Of a DNA stretch of 64,000 nucleotides, positions 9,589 to 18,078 are shown one piece after another. Made by a program: the position numbers and the translations under genes. The stretch comes from Archangium sp. (GTDB taxonomy: Bacteria; Myxococcota; Myxococcia; Myxococcales; Myxococcaceae), in the NCBI GenBank assembly GCA_030695565.1, contig JAUYRZ010000131.1:22808-86807 (forward strand), read 5' to 3'. The stretch's first letter is position 1, and each line of letters starts with the position of its first letter. The notes beneath the pieces were generated by a model. It saw nothing but the letters and a program-made list of their open reading frames with translations. It searched no databases and was not told the DNA's origin.

Positions 9589-11522
9589 GAACCATTCTCC
9601 TGCTGGCTGTGCTCGGCGCTGGTTGCGCCACGACGGGCAAGGCGAAGTTCCTCACGGACGACCAGCTCAAGTTCGACGCGACCAGGTACCCTGATGACGC
9701 GGCGGTGGTGCTCTTTCGCTCCGACTCCACGGAGCTGATGGCGGGGTCCGGCAGCGACCTGACGCGGAGCACGCGACACGAGGTGACCGCGGTGCTGGGT
9801 GAGGGCGGCTTCGAGCTGGCCGAGGTGAAGATCCCCCTGTGGGGCAGCTCCACGCTGACGGCCTTCAACGCGCGGGTGGTGCAGCCCGATGGCACCCAGC
9901 AACTCTTCGACGGCGCGCAGCTGCTCAGCGACTCCAGCGGTCAGGGTGAGCGGGATCTCAACGCGAAGTTCTTTCGCTTCCCCGACGTGCGGGTGGGCAG
10001 CGTGCTCGAGTACCAGTGGGCGATCGAATGGCCGTTTCTGGTCAGCGCCGATGAGCAAGACACCCTGGGCCCCTTTCCCGTGCGCCACTACGAGTTCGAG
10101 CTCCTGGCGTCGCAGAAGCTGGTGATGGGAACCATCGAGTTCAAGGGCGGTTCACCGATCGCGGTGCGCATGAAGGGCGATGGAAGGCACCAGGTCACCT
10201 TCCAGCTCAACGACCTCCCGCCCCGGCGGAAGGCCGACTTCTCTCCGCACTGGACCTTCACCGAGCCGCGCTGGGCGTGGCGCGCGGTGGCCTATCGCGT
10301 GCCCGGCTTCACCTACGACTGGCTGCGCACCTGGAGCGACGTGGTCGAGGGCAGGGGCGTGGCGTTCTTCATCGACGGCAAGCTGGAACAGGGGCTCACC
10401 GAGCCACTGAACGTCAGCGACTGTGCCGACGTGAAGTGCAAGGTAGAGCGGGCGATGAGCCTGCTGGTCGAGCGCACCACGACCCGGGGCATCCGCTGGA
10501 ATCGTGAGGAGAAACTCTCCTCGGCGCTGGCCAGCGGGAAGGCGAGCGTGGTCGAGCGTGCGCTGCTGCTGAAGTTCTTGCTCGCGCGCGAAGGCCTCGA
10601 CGTGTGGCTGGGCTACGGAACGGGGCGGCTCTCGCAACAAGTCGCCGCAGACTTCCCCCGGCTCAGTCAGTTCGACCACCTGTTCGTTCACCTCCCTGCC
10701 CAGCCCGGAGTCGAGCAAGCGGTCACCCTCGACGCTTCGTGTGACTACTGCGGCTACGGGCAGCTCCCAGAGCACTTCCAACGAACACAGGTCTATGTGT
10801 TCAAGACGAAGTCCGTGCTCACGGAGGCGGAGACGTTGGGGCGATGGATCACCGCGGTCGAGGCAGCGCCCCCGTCGACTGACTTTCTGGTGTCGCACCG
10901 GGCCTCGCTCCACACCGATGGCACGGTGAGCGACCTGGTGACCGTCAGCGCGACCGGCCACCTCGCCGGGGCGCACGCGGAGCGGCAACGAAGCTCGACC
11001 GCGCGAAAGGCCCGGGAGAGCGAACAAGGCGTCTTCGCCACAGTCAGCCCGCTGGCCAACGTCGAGAGCGTGAAGTGGAAGGAGTGCAACGAGAAGGCGT
11101 GCAGCTGGGAGACGGCGGTCTCCTTCCCCCGAGAAGCGAGCGCAGACGGGCCGCGCTGGCTGGTGCCCACCACGGTGCTGCGACCCCTCTGGGAGGGGCT
11201 GTTCGAGAGCTCGACGCGCGACCTCGACGTGCACTTCACCGATCAGGAGAACGTGGAAGAAATCTACGAGCTCACCGTGCCCGAGGGGCTCGAGCTGGTC
11301 GAGGTACCCCAGCCGCTCTCCGTGAAGCTGGACGGGCTGGAGGTCGAGGTGAACTACAAGAAGACCCCGCGAGGCGTGGAGCTGCGGCGGAAGATCGCTC
11401 ACGGCGTCGGCGCTCTGGGGAAGGCGGGCTACCCGGAGCTGCGTGAAGCGGTGGAGACCTTCCGACGGGGTCGGCGCGAGGTGCTCGTGTTCGCGCCGAA
11501 GACGGCTCCGGCGAAGCCCTGA
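9585..11522 (+). CDS. DUF3857 lipoprotein with degenerate transglutaminase domain
   Basis: Paralogue of the upstream gene, coupled to it by an ATGA overlap. It has 645 aa and a lipoprotein signal (MRTILLLAVLGAGC). It keeps the DUF3857 region and the helical transglutaminase scaffold. Where the upstream protein has GDCKDKATYL, this one reads ASVVERALLLKF (about residues 320-331), so the catalytic Cys is missing. A His (FDHLFVHL) and an Asp (LDASCDYCGYG) remain in the expected places. I infer a non-catalytic partner or binding subunit. The CxYC pair near residue 390 could bind metal or form a disulfide. Confidence 0.8.
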   Translation: MRTILLLAVLGAGCATTGKAKFLTDDQLKFDATRYPDDAAVVLFRSDSTELMAGSGSDLTRSTRHEVTAVLGEGGFELAEVKIPLWGSSTLTAFNARVVQPDGTQQLFDGAQLLSDSSGQGERDLNAKFFRFPDVRVGSVLEYQWAIEWPFLVSADEQDTLGPFPVRHYEFELLASQKLVMGTIEFKGGSPIAVRMKGDGRHQVTFQLNDLPPRRKADFSPHWTFTEPRWAWRAVAYRVPGFTYDWLRTWSDVVEGRGVAFFIDGKLEQGLTEPLNVSDCADVKCKVERAMSLLVERTTTRGIRWNREEKLSSALASGKASVVERALLLKFLLAREGLDVWLGYGTGRLSQQVAADFPRLSQFDHLFVHLPAQPGVEQAVTLDASCDYCGYGQLPEHFQRTQVYVFKTKSVLTEAETLGRWITAVEAAPPSTDFLVSHRASLHTDGTVSDLVTVSATGHLAGAHAERQRSSTARKARESEQGVFATVSPLANVESVKWKECNEKACSWETAVSFPREASADGPRWLVPTTVLRPLWEGLFESSTRDLDVHFTDQENVEEIYELTVPEGLELVEVPQPLSVKLDGLEVEVNYKKTPRGVELRRKIAHGVGALGKAGYPELREAVETFRRGRREVLVFAPKTAPAKP

Positions 11523-11569
11523 TCAGCAAGTGGCCCCTCTCTCCCCGCTTCGCAGGGCGAAGGACTCAT

Positions 11570-12628
11570 TCAGTAGATGAAGGGGATGATCTTGTGCGGC
11601 ACGCGCTTCACGTACGCGGCCCACAACGGGCCGTACTTCGCTGCGCAGCGCAGGTCGTCGAAGTGCTGCCGGGGGAAGAGCAGCGCCACGTAGTAGAGCG
11701 GGTAGAGCCACGGCTCCCACGCGCCCGGGTAGCCGAGCGCCAGCGTGATGCCTGAGGCCATCAGCAGCTCGCCCAGGTAGTTGATGTGGCGCGAGAGCCC
11801 CCAGAAGCCGTTCACCAGCACGCGGCCTTCGAGCGCTTCGGGCGTGATGCCCAGGAACTTTCGCTTCGGGTCTTGCTTGAAGTGGAACTTCTGGAGGTTC
11901 GCTCCGCGCGCGAACGCCCAGCCCGTGAAGAAGAGCACCGCGCAGAGGATCAACGCGGGCACCGAGGTGTGCGGGTTGGGTTTCTCGGCCTGCGTCCACA
12001 GGCCGACGGCATAGAAGAACGGGTAGAAGGTGAGGCAACCCCAGCCGAGCTTGAAGCCGACTTTCTCCGCCATGAAGTCGTAGGTGTAGAGGTGCACCTC
12101 TTCGAAGTTCAGGTACTCGATGAGGAAGAAGCTGAAGAGCGCCGTCGAGACGAAGACGCCGGGTGAGGGGTCGTCGCGGTGCATCAGGAAGTGCGCGGCC
12201 GCGAAGGAGTAGAGGTTGAGCGCGAGCATGATCGCGCCGATGAGGTACAGCCACATCTTCGCGTCGAGCCGGCCGTTGAGGGCTTGCGGGTTGTCGAGGC
12301 GGCCCAGGTAGAAATCGGCGAACAGGTTCTTCACCTTCGGGGCGGGGAACACGATCGCCGCTGAGAAGAGGAGCCCCAGGCCGCAGGCGCTGGCGGCCAT
12401 CTCCCAGCGGTGTGCGTAGAACGCGTCCCACGGCAGCAGGCCCGACCCGCAAGCGGCGGCCCATGCGGCGACCGAGAGGAAAAACACCCTGAGGCCATTG
12501 AGGTGGTACCTCAACGGCTTGTTGGTTTTCGGATCGATCACGTAGCCGTCGACCCAGCGGCCGGGCACGACGAGGTGGAGACCGAGGACGACGGCGTAGA
12601 TGACGAGGACGTAGATGAGGCCAAGCAC
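11570..12628 (-). CDS. ERG4/ERG24-family sterol reductase
   Basis: A 352-aa polytopic membrane protein with about eight hydrophobic helices. The C-terminal half carries the ERG4/ERG24 (C-14/C-24(28) sterol reductase) signatures: FWGLSRHINYLGELLMA, then FDDLRCAAKYGPLWAAYVKR and the terminal IIPFIY. These enzymes use NADPH to reduce a sterol-nucleus or side-chain double bond. Some myxobacteria make sterols and some bacteria carry orphan ERG24 homologues. No other sterol gene is in this window, so the substrate cannot be inferred. The GTG start at 12628 has TAGGTC (minus strand, 12636-12641) 7 nt upstream and no Shine-Dalgarno sequence. Confidence 0.85.
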   Translation of the reverse strand: MLGLIYVLVIYAVVLGLHLVVPGRWVDGYVIDPKTNKPLRYHLNGLRVFFLSVAAWAAACGSGLLPWDAFYAHRWEMAASACGLGLLFSAAIVFPAPKVKNLFADFYLGRLDNPQALNGRLDAKMWLYLIGAIMLALNLYSFAAAHFLMHRDDPSPGVFVSTALFSFFLIEYLNFEEVHLYTYDFMAEKVGFKLGWGCLTFYPFFYAVGLWTQAEKPNPHTSVPALILCAVLFFTGWAFARGANLQKFHFKQDPKRKFLGITPEALEGRVLVNGFWGLSRHINYLGELLMASGITLALGYPGAWEPWLYPLYYVALLFPRQHFDDLRCAAKYGPLWAAYVKRVPHKIIPFIY

Positions 12629-12647
12629 GGGCGCGGACCTAGCACAG

Positions 12648-12775
12648 CCCTCTCCCCGGCCCTCTCCCCCTCCTTTTTGGTCACTCCGCCTCGGCGCTTC
12701 TTCCGCTCCGCTTCAGCTGCGCTCGCCCAGCGTTCCGCTGGACCGGCTGCGTGACAAGGGGAGAGGGGAAGACAG
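12648..12775. repeat. Split palindromic repeat enclosing an ~80-bp element (copy A)
   Basis: The C-rich arm of the palindromic repeat family (12648-12673) and a G-rich arm (AAGGGGAGAGGGG, 12756-12768) flank an element at about 12674-12755. That element matches the reverse complement of 59726-59805. Its core, from GCCTCGGCGC to GGACCGGCTGCGT, agrees at about 60 of 65 positions by eye. It fills the divergent gap between the sterol reductase and the methyltransferase gene. No coding potential is evident. Confidence 0.75.
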
Positions 12776-12803
12776 GGGGGGGATTCTGAGCTAGCGCCCG
12801 CGC

Positions 12804-13976
12804 ATGGCCGTCCGCCTTCCCATTTTCGCGACCTGCACCCGCGGTACCGAGGTCTTCCTGGCCCAGGAGCTCGAGACCTTCGGCTGCAAGCGCATCCGGC
12901 AAGACCGCGGCGGCGTGCGCTTCATGGCCGCGCTCGACGAGATCCTCCGCGTCTGCCTGCACTCCCGCATCGCCATGCGCGTGTTGTACCCCCTGGGAGA
13001 GTTCCAGTCGGTCGGCGCAGAAGGCCTCTACGAGGCCGCCCTCCAGGTGCCGTGGGAAGACTGGCTCACCCCCAAGATGACCTTCGCGGTCGAAGCCACG
13101 CTCAAAGACTCCGAGCACACGCACACCGGCTTCGTCGCGCTCAAGCTCAAGGACGCCATCGTCGATCGCCTGCGCCAGAAGTACGGCTCACGCCCCGACG
13201 TCGACAGCCACGATCCCACCGTCAGCGTGGTCGCTCACCTCGCCAAGACCACCCTCTCGCTCTCACTCGATCTCTGCGGTGAACCGCTCTTCAAGCGCGG
13301 CTACCGCATCAAGACCACCATCGCGCCAGTCAAAGAGACCCTCGCGGCCGCGCTGCTCATGGCCGCCGGCTACACCGGCGAAGAGCCGTTGGCCGACCCC
13401 ATGTGCGGCTCGGGCACCCTGGTCATCGAAGGCGCGTGGATGGCGATGCGCCGCGCCCCCGGGCTCAAGCGTCACTTCGCCCTGGAGAACTGGCCGGAGT
13501 TCGCCGCCAAGGCCAGGCCCCTGCTCGACGACCTGCGCAAAGAAGCGATCTCCCAGCAACGCACGTTGCCCTTCCAACTCATCGCTCGCGACTACGACGA
13601 AGACGCGCTGCTCGCGGTCAAACGCAACGTGGTCGCCGCCGGGCTCTCCACCGCGGTGAAGATCGAAGAAGCCGACGTGCTCAAGAGCGCGCCTCCGGAA
13701 GGCCCTGCGGGTCTGCTCATCACCAACCCGCCCTACGGCGAGCGCATCGGCGACGGCGGGCAGAAGGGCATGAAGTCGTTCTTCCACATGCTCGGAAAAT
13801 CACTGGGAAAGTGGAATGGCTGGCGCATGGCCGTGCTGGCCGGCAACCCCGCCTTCGAGAGCGCTTTCGGCCGCCGGCCCAACAAGCGCACTGACTTGTG
13901 GAACGGGCCCATCGAGTGCCAGCTGCTCCAGTATCCGGTGGTCACGCCTCGGGAGTATTCTTCGGAAAGTCCTTAA
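12804..13976 (+). CDS. rlmL: THUMP-domain 23S rRNA (guanine-N2)-methyltransferase, RlmL-type
   Basis: A SAM-dependent RNA methyltransferase. The 390 aa comprise an N-terminal ferredoxin-like/THUMP module (ATCTRGTEVFLAQEL at the start) and a class I Rossmann methyltransferase with ADPMCGSGTLVIEGA (motif I) and LLITNPPYGERIG (the NPPY catalytic motif of N2-guanine/N6-adenine enzymes). It corresponds to the N-terminal (RlmL, m2G2445) half of the E. coli RlmKL fusion, without the RlmK half. The target is inferred from family. TAGCGC lies 6 nt before the ATG. The stop codon directly abuts the kinase ATG. Confidence 0.88.
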   Translation: MAVRLPIFATCTRGTEVFLAQELETFGCKRIRQDRGGVRFMAALDEILRVCLHSRIAMRVLYPLGEFQSVGAEGLYEAALQVPWEDWLTPKMTFAVEATLKDSEHTHTGFVALKLKDAIVDRLRQKYGSRPDVDSHDPTVSVVAHLAKTTLSLSLDLCGEPLFKRGYRIKTTIAPVKETLAAALLMAAGYTGEEPLADPMCGSGTLVIEGAWMAMRRAPGLKRHFALENWPEFAAKARPLLDDLRKEAISQQRTLPFQLIARDYDEDALLAVKRNVVAAGLSTAVKIEEADVLKSAPPEGPAGLLITNPPYGERIGDGGQKGMKSFFHMLGKSLGKWNGWRMAVLAGNPAFESAFGRRPNKRTDLWNGPIECQLLQYPVVTPREYSSESP

Positions 13977-15608
13977 ATGACCGAAGTCACCAACTCAGGC
14001 GAACACGAAGAGTCGACCACGGCCGAGGTGCATGCCGACGCTCTCGATCCGCTCATTGGTCAGACCATCGACGGCCGTTTCCGCATCGTCGAGGTCATCG
14101 GCAAAGGGGCGATGGGCAAGGTGTACCGGGCGGTGCAGTTGCCGCTCAACCGCGCGGTGGCCATCAAGCTGCTCGACTCGCGGTACGGCGCCGGAAAAGA
14201 CGAGAGCTTCAAGCAGCGCTTCCTGGTCGAAGCCGCGCTCACCTCGAAGCTCAACCACCCCAACACGGTGCGGGTGCTCGACTACGGCAGCACGCGTGAC
14301 GGGCTGTTCTTTCTCGCCATGGAGTACCTCGACGGCGAGACGCTCGAGAAGCTGCTCACCAAGGGCGCGTTGCCCTGGCACCGCGTGCTCAGCATCGGCC
14401 AGCAGATGGCGCGCGCGCTGCGAGAAGCGCACGAGCTGGGCGTGGTGCACCGCGATCTGAAGCCGGGCAACGTGGTGCTGCTCCACGCCGATGACGACGC
14501 CGACTTCGTGAAGGTGCTCGACTTCGGCCTGGTGAAGTCGTTCGTCGAAGGCCACGAGCTCGAGGGCCGGGCGATCACCCAGCAGGGCATGCTGATGGGC
14601 AGCCCTCCGTACATGGCGCCGGAGCAGGGCGAGAAGAACCGCGCCGACCCGCGCAGCGACATCTACTCGCTGGGCACCATGCTGTTCGAGATGCTCACCG
14701 GCAAGCCCCCCTTCAGCGGTGGTGGCGCGCTCGAGGTGATCCTCAAACACGTGCACCAGCCGGTGCCCGCAATGGTCGCGCCTTCGAAGTTCGAGGCGGT
14801 GCCCGAGGCGCTGCAGTCGATCGTGATGCGGTGCCTGGCCAAGTCGCCGATGGACCGTTTCCAGTCGATGGATGAGCTGCTGCTCGCGCTGCAGGACGTC
14901 TCGGTGCCTTCGCGAAACGTCGAGCCTGAAGTGCAGCCGAAGACCGAAGCGTCGGTGCCTGTGACGCTGCCGCCGCCCGAGCCGGTGGTGATGCTGGCGC
15001 CCGCGCCGCAGCCGCGGGGGCCGTCGGTGCTGCTGGTCGGCGGGTTCTTCGTGGCAGCGGTGGCCGGCGTGCTGGGCACCTGGGCGGTCATGAAGCCCAC
15101 GGCTCCGACCAAGCTCGTCTTCCACGTCGAGTCGACGCCCATGGGCGCGGACGTGGTGGTCGAAGGAAGGAAGCTGGGCGTGACGCCGATCGATCTCGAG
15201 CAGGTGCTCGGTCAGGGCAATCGCGCGTCGCTCGAGCTGCGGCTGGAGAAGGAGGGCTTTGCTCCGGCCAACGTGCGGATCACCGGTGGGGGTGGGCGGC
15301 TCGAGGTGTCTCAGACGTTGAGTGCGCTTCCGGCTCCGGTAGCCAAGGCGGTAGCTGCTCCTTCTCCAGTTCCAGTTCCAGTTCCGGTTCCGGTTCCGGT
15401 TGTCGCTCCGGGTCCTGTTTCAGCCCCCGTGGTGACCAGCCCCTCACCCCGATCCTCTCCCGAAGGGAGAGGGAGCAAGAAGAAGAAGGTTTCAGCGCCT
15501 GTGCCGGCCGTCGATCCCGCCGCACCCCGCCCTGCTTCCAAGCTCGACGAGGAAGACGAGGCGGGGCCGGCCAGGAGTGAGCTGAAGCGGCCGACCGCTC
15601 AGCCCTGA
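13977..15608 (+). CDS. Hanks-type Ser/Thr protein kinase with PEGA domain
   Basis: A 543-aa membrane kinase. The catalytic domain (about residues 30-300) has the Gly loop IGKGAMGKVY, the VAIKLLD lysine, HRDLKPGNVVL, DFGLVK and GSPPYMAPEQ, so it should be active. A Pro-rich linker, one transmembrane helix (VLLVGGFFVAAVAGVLGTWAVM) and an extracytoplasmic PEGA-like domain (VESTPMGADVVVEGRKLGVT) follow. The tail contains a (Val-Pro) repeat from a hexanucleotide tract, then residues encoded by a dispersed palindromic repeat (SPRSSPEGRG), then a Lys run. It starts immediately after the methyltransferase stop, so the two are probably co-transcribed. Its substrate is unknown. Confidence 0.93.
   Translation: MTEVTNSGEHEESTTAEVHADALDPLIGQTIDGRFRIVEVIGKGAMGKVYRAVQLPLNRAVAIKLLDSRYGAGKDESFKQRFLVEAALTSKLNHPNTVRVLDYGSTRDGLFFLAMEYLDGETLEKLLTKGALPWHRVLSIGQQMARALREAHELGVVHRDLKPGNVVLLHADDDADFVKVLDFGLVKSFVEGHELEGRAITQQGMLMGSPPYMAPEQGEKNRADPRSDIYSLGTMLFEMLTGKPPFSGGGALEVILKHVHQPVPAMVAPSKFEAVPEALQSIVMRCLAKSPMDRFQSMDELLLALQDVSVPSRNVEPEVQPKTEASVPVTLPPPEPVVMLAPAPQPRGPSVLLVGGFFVAAVAGVLGTWAVMKPTAPTKLVFHVESTPMGADVVVEGRKLGVTPIDLEQVLGQGNRASLELRLEKEGFAPANVRITGGGGRLEVSQTLSALPAPVAKAVAAPSPVPVPVPVPVPVVAPGPVSAPVVTSPSPRSSPEGRGSKKKKVSAPVPAVDPAAPRPASKLDEEDEAGPARSELKRPTAQP
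15366..15401 (+). repeat. Hexanucleotide tandem repeat coding for Val-Pro
   Basis: Six units, CCAGTT three times then CCGGTT three times, in frame in the kinase gene. They encode the PVPVPVPV segment. Slippage would change the linker length without shifting frame. Confidence 0.85.
15441..15473. repeat. Dispersed palindromic repeat, copy 3 (inside a coding region)
   Basis: CCCTCACCCCGATCCTCTCC followed by CGAAGGGAGAGGG, almost identical to the copy at 2645-2676. It lies in frame inside the kinase gene, encoding about PSPRSSPEGRG. It looks like a repeat insertion tolerated in a disordered tail. Confidence 0.8.
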
Positions 15609-15615
15609 CCCGAAC

Positions 15616-15987
15616 TCAGGTGCACGAGCCGGTGCTGCTGGTGCAGCAGTATGACGAGCAGCTCGACGGGCGGCTGGCGAAGGCCGAACACGACTGGGTC
15701 TTCTGATCGGCGATGCACTGATCGTGTTTGCCAGCCGAGTACGTCGAGCTGGTGCCACCCGGGCACGCGTTCTGCTCGCTGACCTGCTCACAGGTCTTCG
15801 ACTCCTTGGTGTTGCAGTCGTTCTCGTTCTCGAAGTTCACCTGCACGTTGAGGCCACCGAGCGCGACGCAGGCGTAGAGGCGGCTGCAGTACGACTTCTT
15901 CTCCTCGACGCAGCGTGTGTAGACCGGGTCAGGGGCGCAGGCAGACAGGCAGGCAGCAGCGGCGATCAACGCGAAGAGGCGGTTCAT
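15616..15987 (-). CDS. Small Cys-rich lipoprotein
   Basis: A 123-aa protein with a clear lipoprotein signal (MNRLFALIAAAACLSAC, lipobox LSAC) and a strong ribosome-binding site, AAGGAG, 6 nt before the ATG. The mature part has 13 further cysteines (for example CVEEKKSYCSRLYAC, SSCSSYCCTSSTGSC), which implies a disulfide-knotted domain outside the cytoplasm. No family is recognised. It is convergent with the kinase gene, 7 nt apart. Confidence 0.8.
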   Translation of the reverse strand: MNRLFALIAAAACLSACAPDPVYTRCVEEKKSYCSRLYACVALGGLNVQVNFENENDCNTKESKTCEQVSEQNACPGGTSSTYSAGKHDQCIADQKTQSCSAFASRPSSCSSYCCTSSTGSCT

Positions 15988-16233
15988 GAGAACTCCTTGG
16001 AACGGGGGAATGCGGCAGGGAGTCATTGCACGAGGGTCCACGCTCGGATCGCGCATCTGCGAGTGGGGTGATTCCGTTACGAGTTTCAAGACTTCGAGTC
16101 TCCGCCGTGACGAACGAAGGGGGCCCAGATCTGGAGAGGCCCTCGGCAGGAATGGGCTCGACGCCCGCGGCCTGGCTGATGGAGCGAACCCATCGCATTG
16201 AAGCGGCAGAGGCCCGTACACTGGAGCGTGTTC

Positions 16234-18030
16234 ATGAGCGCCCGGGTCTTCCTCCTCTGTTCGGTCCTGGCGTTGGGTGCCCGAGCGCAATCGCTCAGCC
16301 TCCAGGGGGCGCCGCTCACCCTGCGGCTGGGCGGAAGAACCCAGGGCGTGACCGTCGAACGGCGCGCTGCCAATGGCCTGCCCGTGACCAGCGGTAACAC
16401 CATGGTGGTGGTCACCGCTCCGCCGGGTGGGGAGGTCTCGCTCGGCCCCGAACCGTTCTCGGCCTGGAGCCCGATGGTGACGGTGACCATTCTCCCGGGC
16501 AGCTCGCAGAGCCCGCCCGTCTTCCTTCGCAGCGGAAGGCGGGGCCTTGCGGACTGGAGCGCCATGGCCGCGGGCTCCACCTCGGCCGTGGCCACGGTGG
16601 TGGTGCGCGACGACGCGCTGACCTGCGATCTCGAGAGCGGCACCAGCCTCGACACGGAGCTGCCGCCGGGGTGCTTCAACGTCTCCATCGCGCCCTACCC
16701 GCAATCATCGATGTCGATCTCGATGGCCGCCGCGCACCGCGGGAGCTTCGGCGTGCGGCTGATCGATGGCCAGTCTGCCCCGGGCAACGCCGCAGACACG
16801 GCGCTCTTCGACGACACCGCGCCGATGTTCGGCGACTTCCACGCGCGCAGCTGGGTCCGCGTGGTGGCGACCAATGGCATGGGCGCACCGATCATCGCGC
16901 AGCTCACCAACGCGCAAGGGCAGAGCCCCTCACTCATCGACCTCAAACTTCGCCCGAACCTCGACCTGGTCATGGGCGGCTTCGGTGCAGACGCCGGCTA
17001 CAGCGAATTCTCCGCGGACGCGGGGCTCAGCCTGGGCGCCTGGCACCTGCTCGAGTTCACGGTCACCGGCGCGGGGACCAGCGATGGTGGGCGCGCGGTC
17101 TGGCTCGACGGGCGGCTCGTGCTGGAGCAGCGCTCGGTCGACTTCTCGGGCCCCCGCATGTCGGTCGGCCGGCTGGCGGTGGGAGAGCCCTACGCGGACG
17201 ACCGCAGGTGGTTGGGGACGATCGACTTCGACGATGTTCGCAGCGCCGGCGTACCGCTCGCGAGCCGGCTCGAGGTGCAAGCCCCTGGTGCAGGATTTCT
17301 GGGTGAGTGCCTGCCGTTCGAAGTGCAGGCCCGCGCGAGCCTCGGCGGAGGGCTGGCATCGCTCGGCGAGTCGGCGCCCATCGAGTTGGACGCAGGCGGA
17401 GGGGCGAGCCTGTTCGTCGATCCGTCGTGCGCGGTGCCGGGCGATCAGGTGGTGATGCCGCCGGCCGCGTCGGTGACGTCGCTTTCCTTCCGCGCCACAC
17501 AGCCCACCTTCGTCATCCTCGCGACCACGCCCGACCTGCTCTCAGGCTCACGAGGGGTCACGGTGCTCGCGCCGCCGCCCATGAGCATCGCGCCGTCACA
17601 GGCGCGGGTCAGGCCGGGCGAGGTGGTGGCGTTCTCCGTCGCGGGCGGCACCGGGCGGGGCCTGACCTTTCGAATGACGGCCAATCCTTCAGGGGGAAGC
17701 GTCGACTCGACGGGTCGCTACGTCGCCGGCACCACGACGGGGGGCATCGACGGTGTGGAAGCACGGGACTCCGCGGGTCAGACCGCGGTGGCCACGGTCG
17801 ATGTCTTCGCTGGCGACCCGGACGCGGGCGTTGCGGACGCGGGCGTTGCAGACGCGGGCGTTGCTGATGCGGGGTCTGAGGATGCGGGCGCAGAGGACGC
17901 GGGGTTCGCCCAGCCACCTCGTACGCTGGGAGTGGGCTGCGGCTGCTCCACGAGCAGTGCGCCCGCGCTCGGCCTCCTGCTCCTGGCCTTGAGTGCGTGG
18001 CGAAGGCGCGCATCGCCGATGACGCGCTGA
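16234..18030 (+). CDS. MYXO-CTERM surface protein with LamG-like region
   Basis: A 598-aa exported protein starting MSARVFLLCSVLALGARAQS (signal peptide). Residues ~140-350 look like a concanavalin/LamG fold (WHLLEFTVTGAG and GRAVWLDGRLVLEQ). An Ig-like beta segment (SIAPSQARVRPGEVVAFSVA) and a run of DAGVA repeats follow. The C-terminus GVGCGCSTSSAPALGLLLL, then a hydrophobic run and WRRR, is a MYXO-CTERM sorting signal, so the mature protein is expected to be anchored at the cell surface. TACACT at 16217-16222 is a possible -10 element. The ligand is unknown. Confidence 0.8.
   Translation: MSARVFLLCSVLALGARAQSLSLQGAPLTLRLGGRTQGVTVERRAANGLPVTSGNTMVVVTAPPGGEVSLGPEPFSAWSPMVTVTILPGSSQSPPVFLRSGRRGLADWSAMAAGSTSAVATVVVRDDALTCDLESGTSLDTELPPGCFNVSIAPYPQSSMSISMAAAHRGSFGVRLIDGQSAPGNAADTALFDDTAPMFGDFHARSWVRVVATNGMGAPIIAQLTNAQGQSPSLIDLKLRPNLDLVMGGFGADAGYSEFSADAGLSLGAWHLLEFTVTGAGTSDGGRAVWLDGRLVLEQRSVDFSGPRMSVGRLAVGEPYADDRRWLGTIDFDDVRSAGVPLASRLEVQAPGAGFLGECLPFEVQARASLGGGLASLGESAPIELDAGGGASLFVDPSCAVPGDQVVMPPAASVTSLSFRATQPTFVILATTPDLLSGSRGVTVLAPPPMSIAPSQARVRPGEVVAFSVAGGTGRGLTFRMTANPSGGSVDSTGRYVAGTTTGGIDGVEARDSAGQTAVATVDVFAGDPDAGVADAGVADAGVADAGSEDAGAEDAGFAQPPRTLGVGCGCSTSSAPALGLLLLALSAWRRRASPMTR
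17821..17910 (+). repeat. 15-nt tandem repeat coding for Asp-Ala-Gly units
   Basis: Six imperfect 15-nt units of the form GACGCGGGCGTTGCG encode DAGVADAGVADAGVADAGSE and DAGAEDAG as a flexible spacer before the MYXO-CTERM tail. Confidence 0.85.
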
Positions 18031-18078
18031 ACGCAAGAATCGTTCGCGGGCGCGCGCAATCGGGGCAGAGTTCCCGCC

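Noticed and set aside
12681..13124. Minus-strand reading frame through the ~80-bp element
   Set aside because: The peptide arises only from the repeat and antisense of the methyltransferase gene. The same peptide read from copy B is likewise out of any gene context.
17821..17910. Tandem repeat as CRISPR-like or regulatory array
   Set aside because: The units are 15 nt, contiguous, in frame and encode a DAG linker. There are no spacers and no cas genes.
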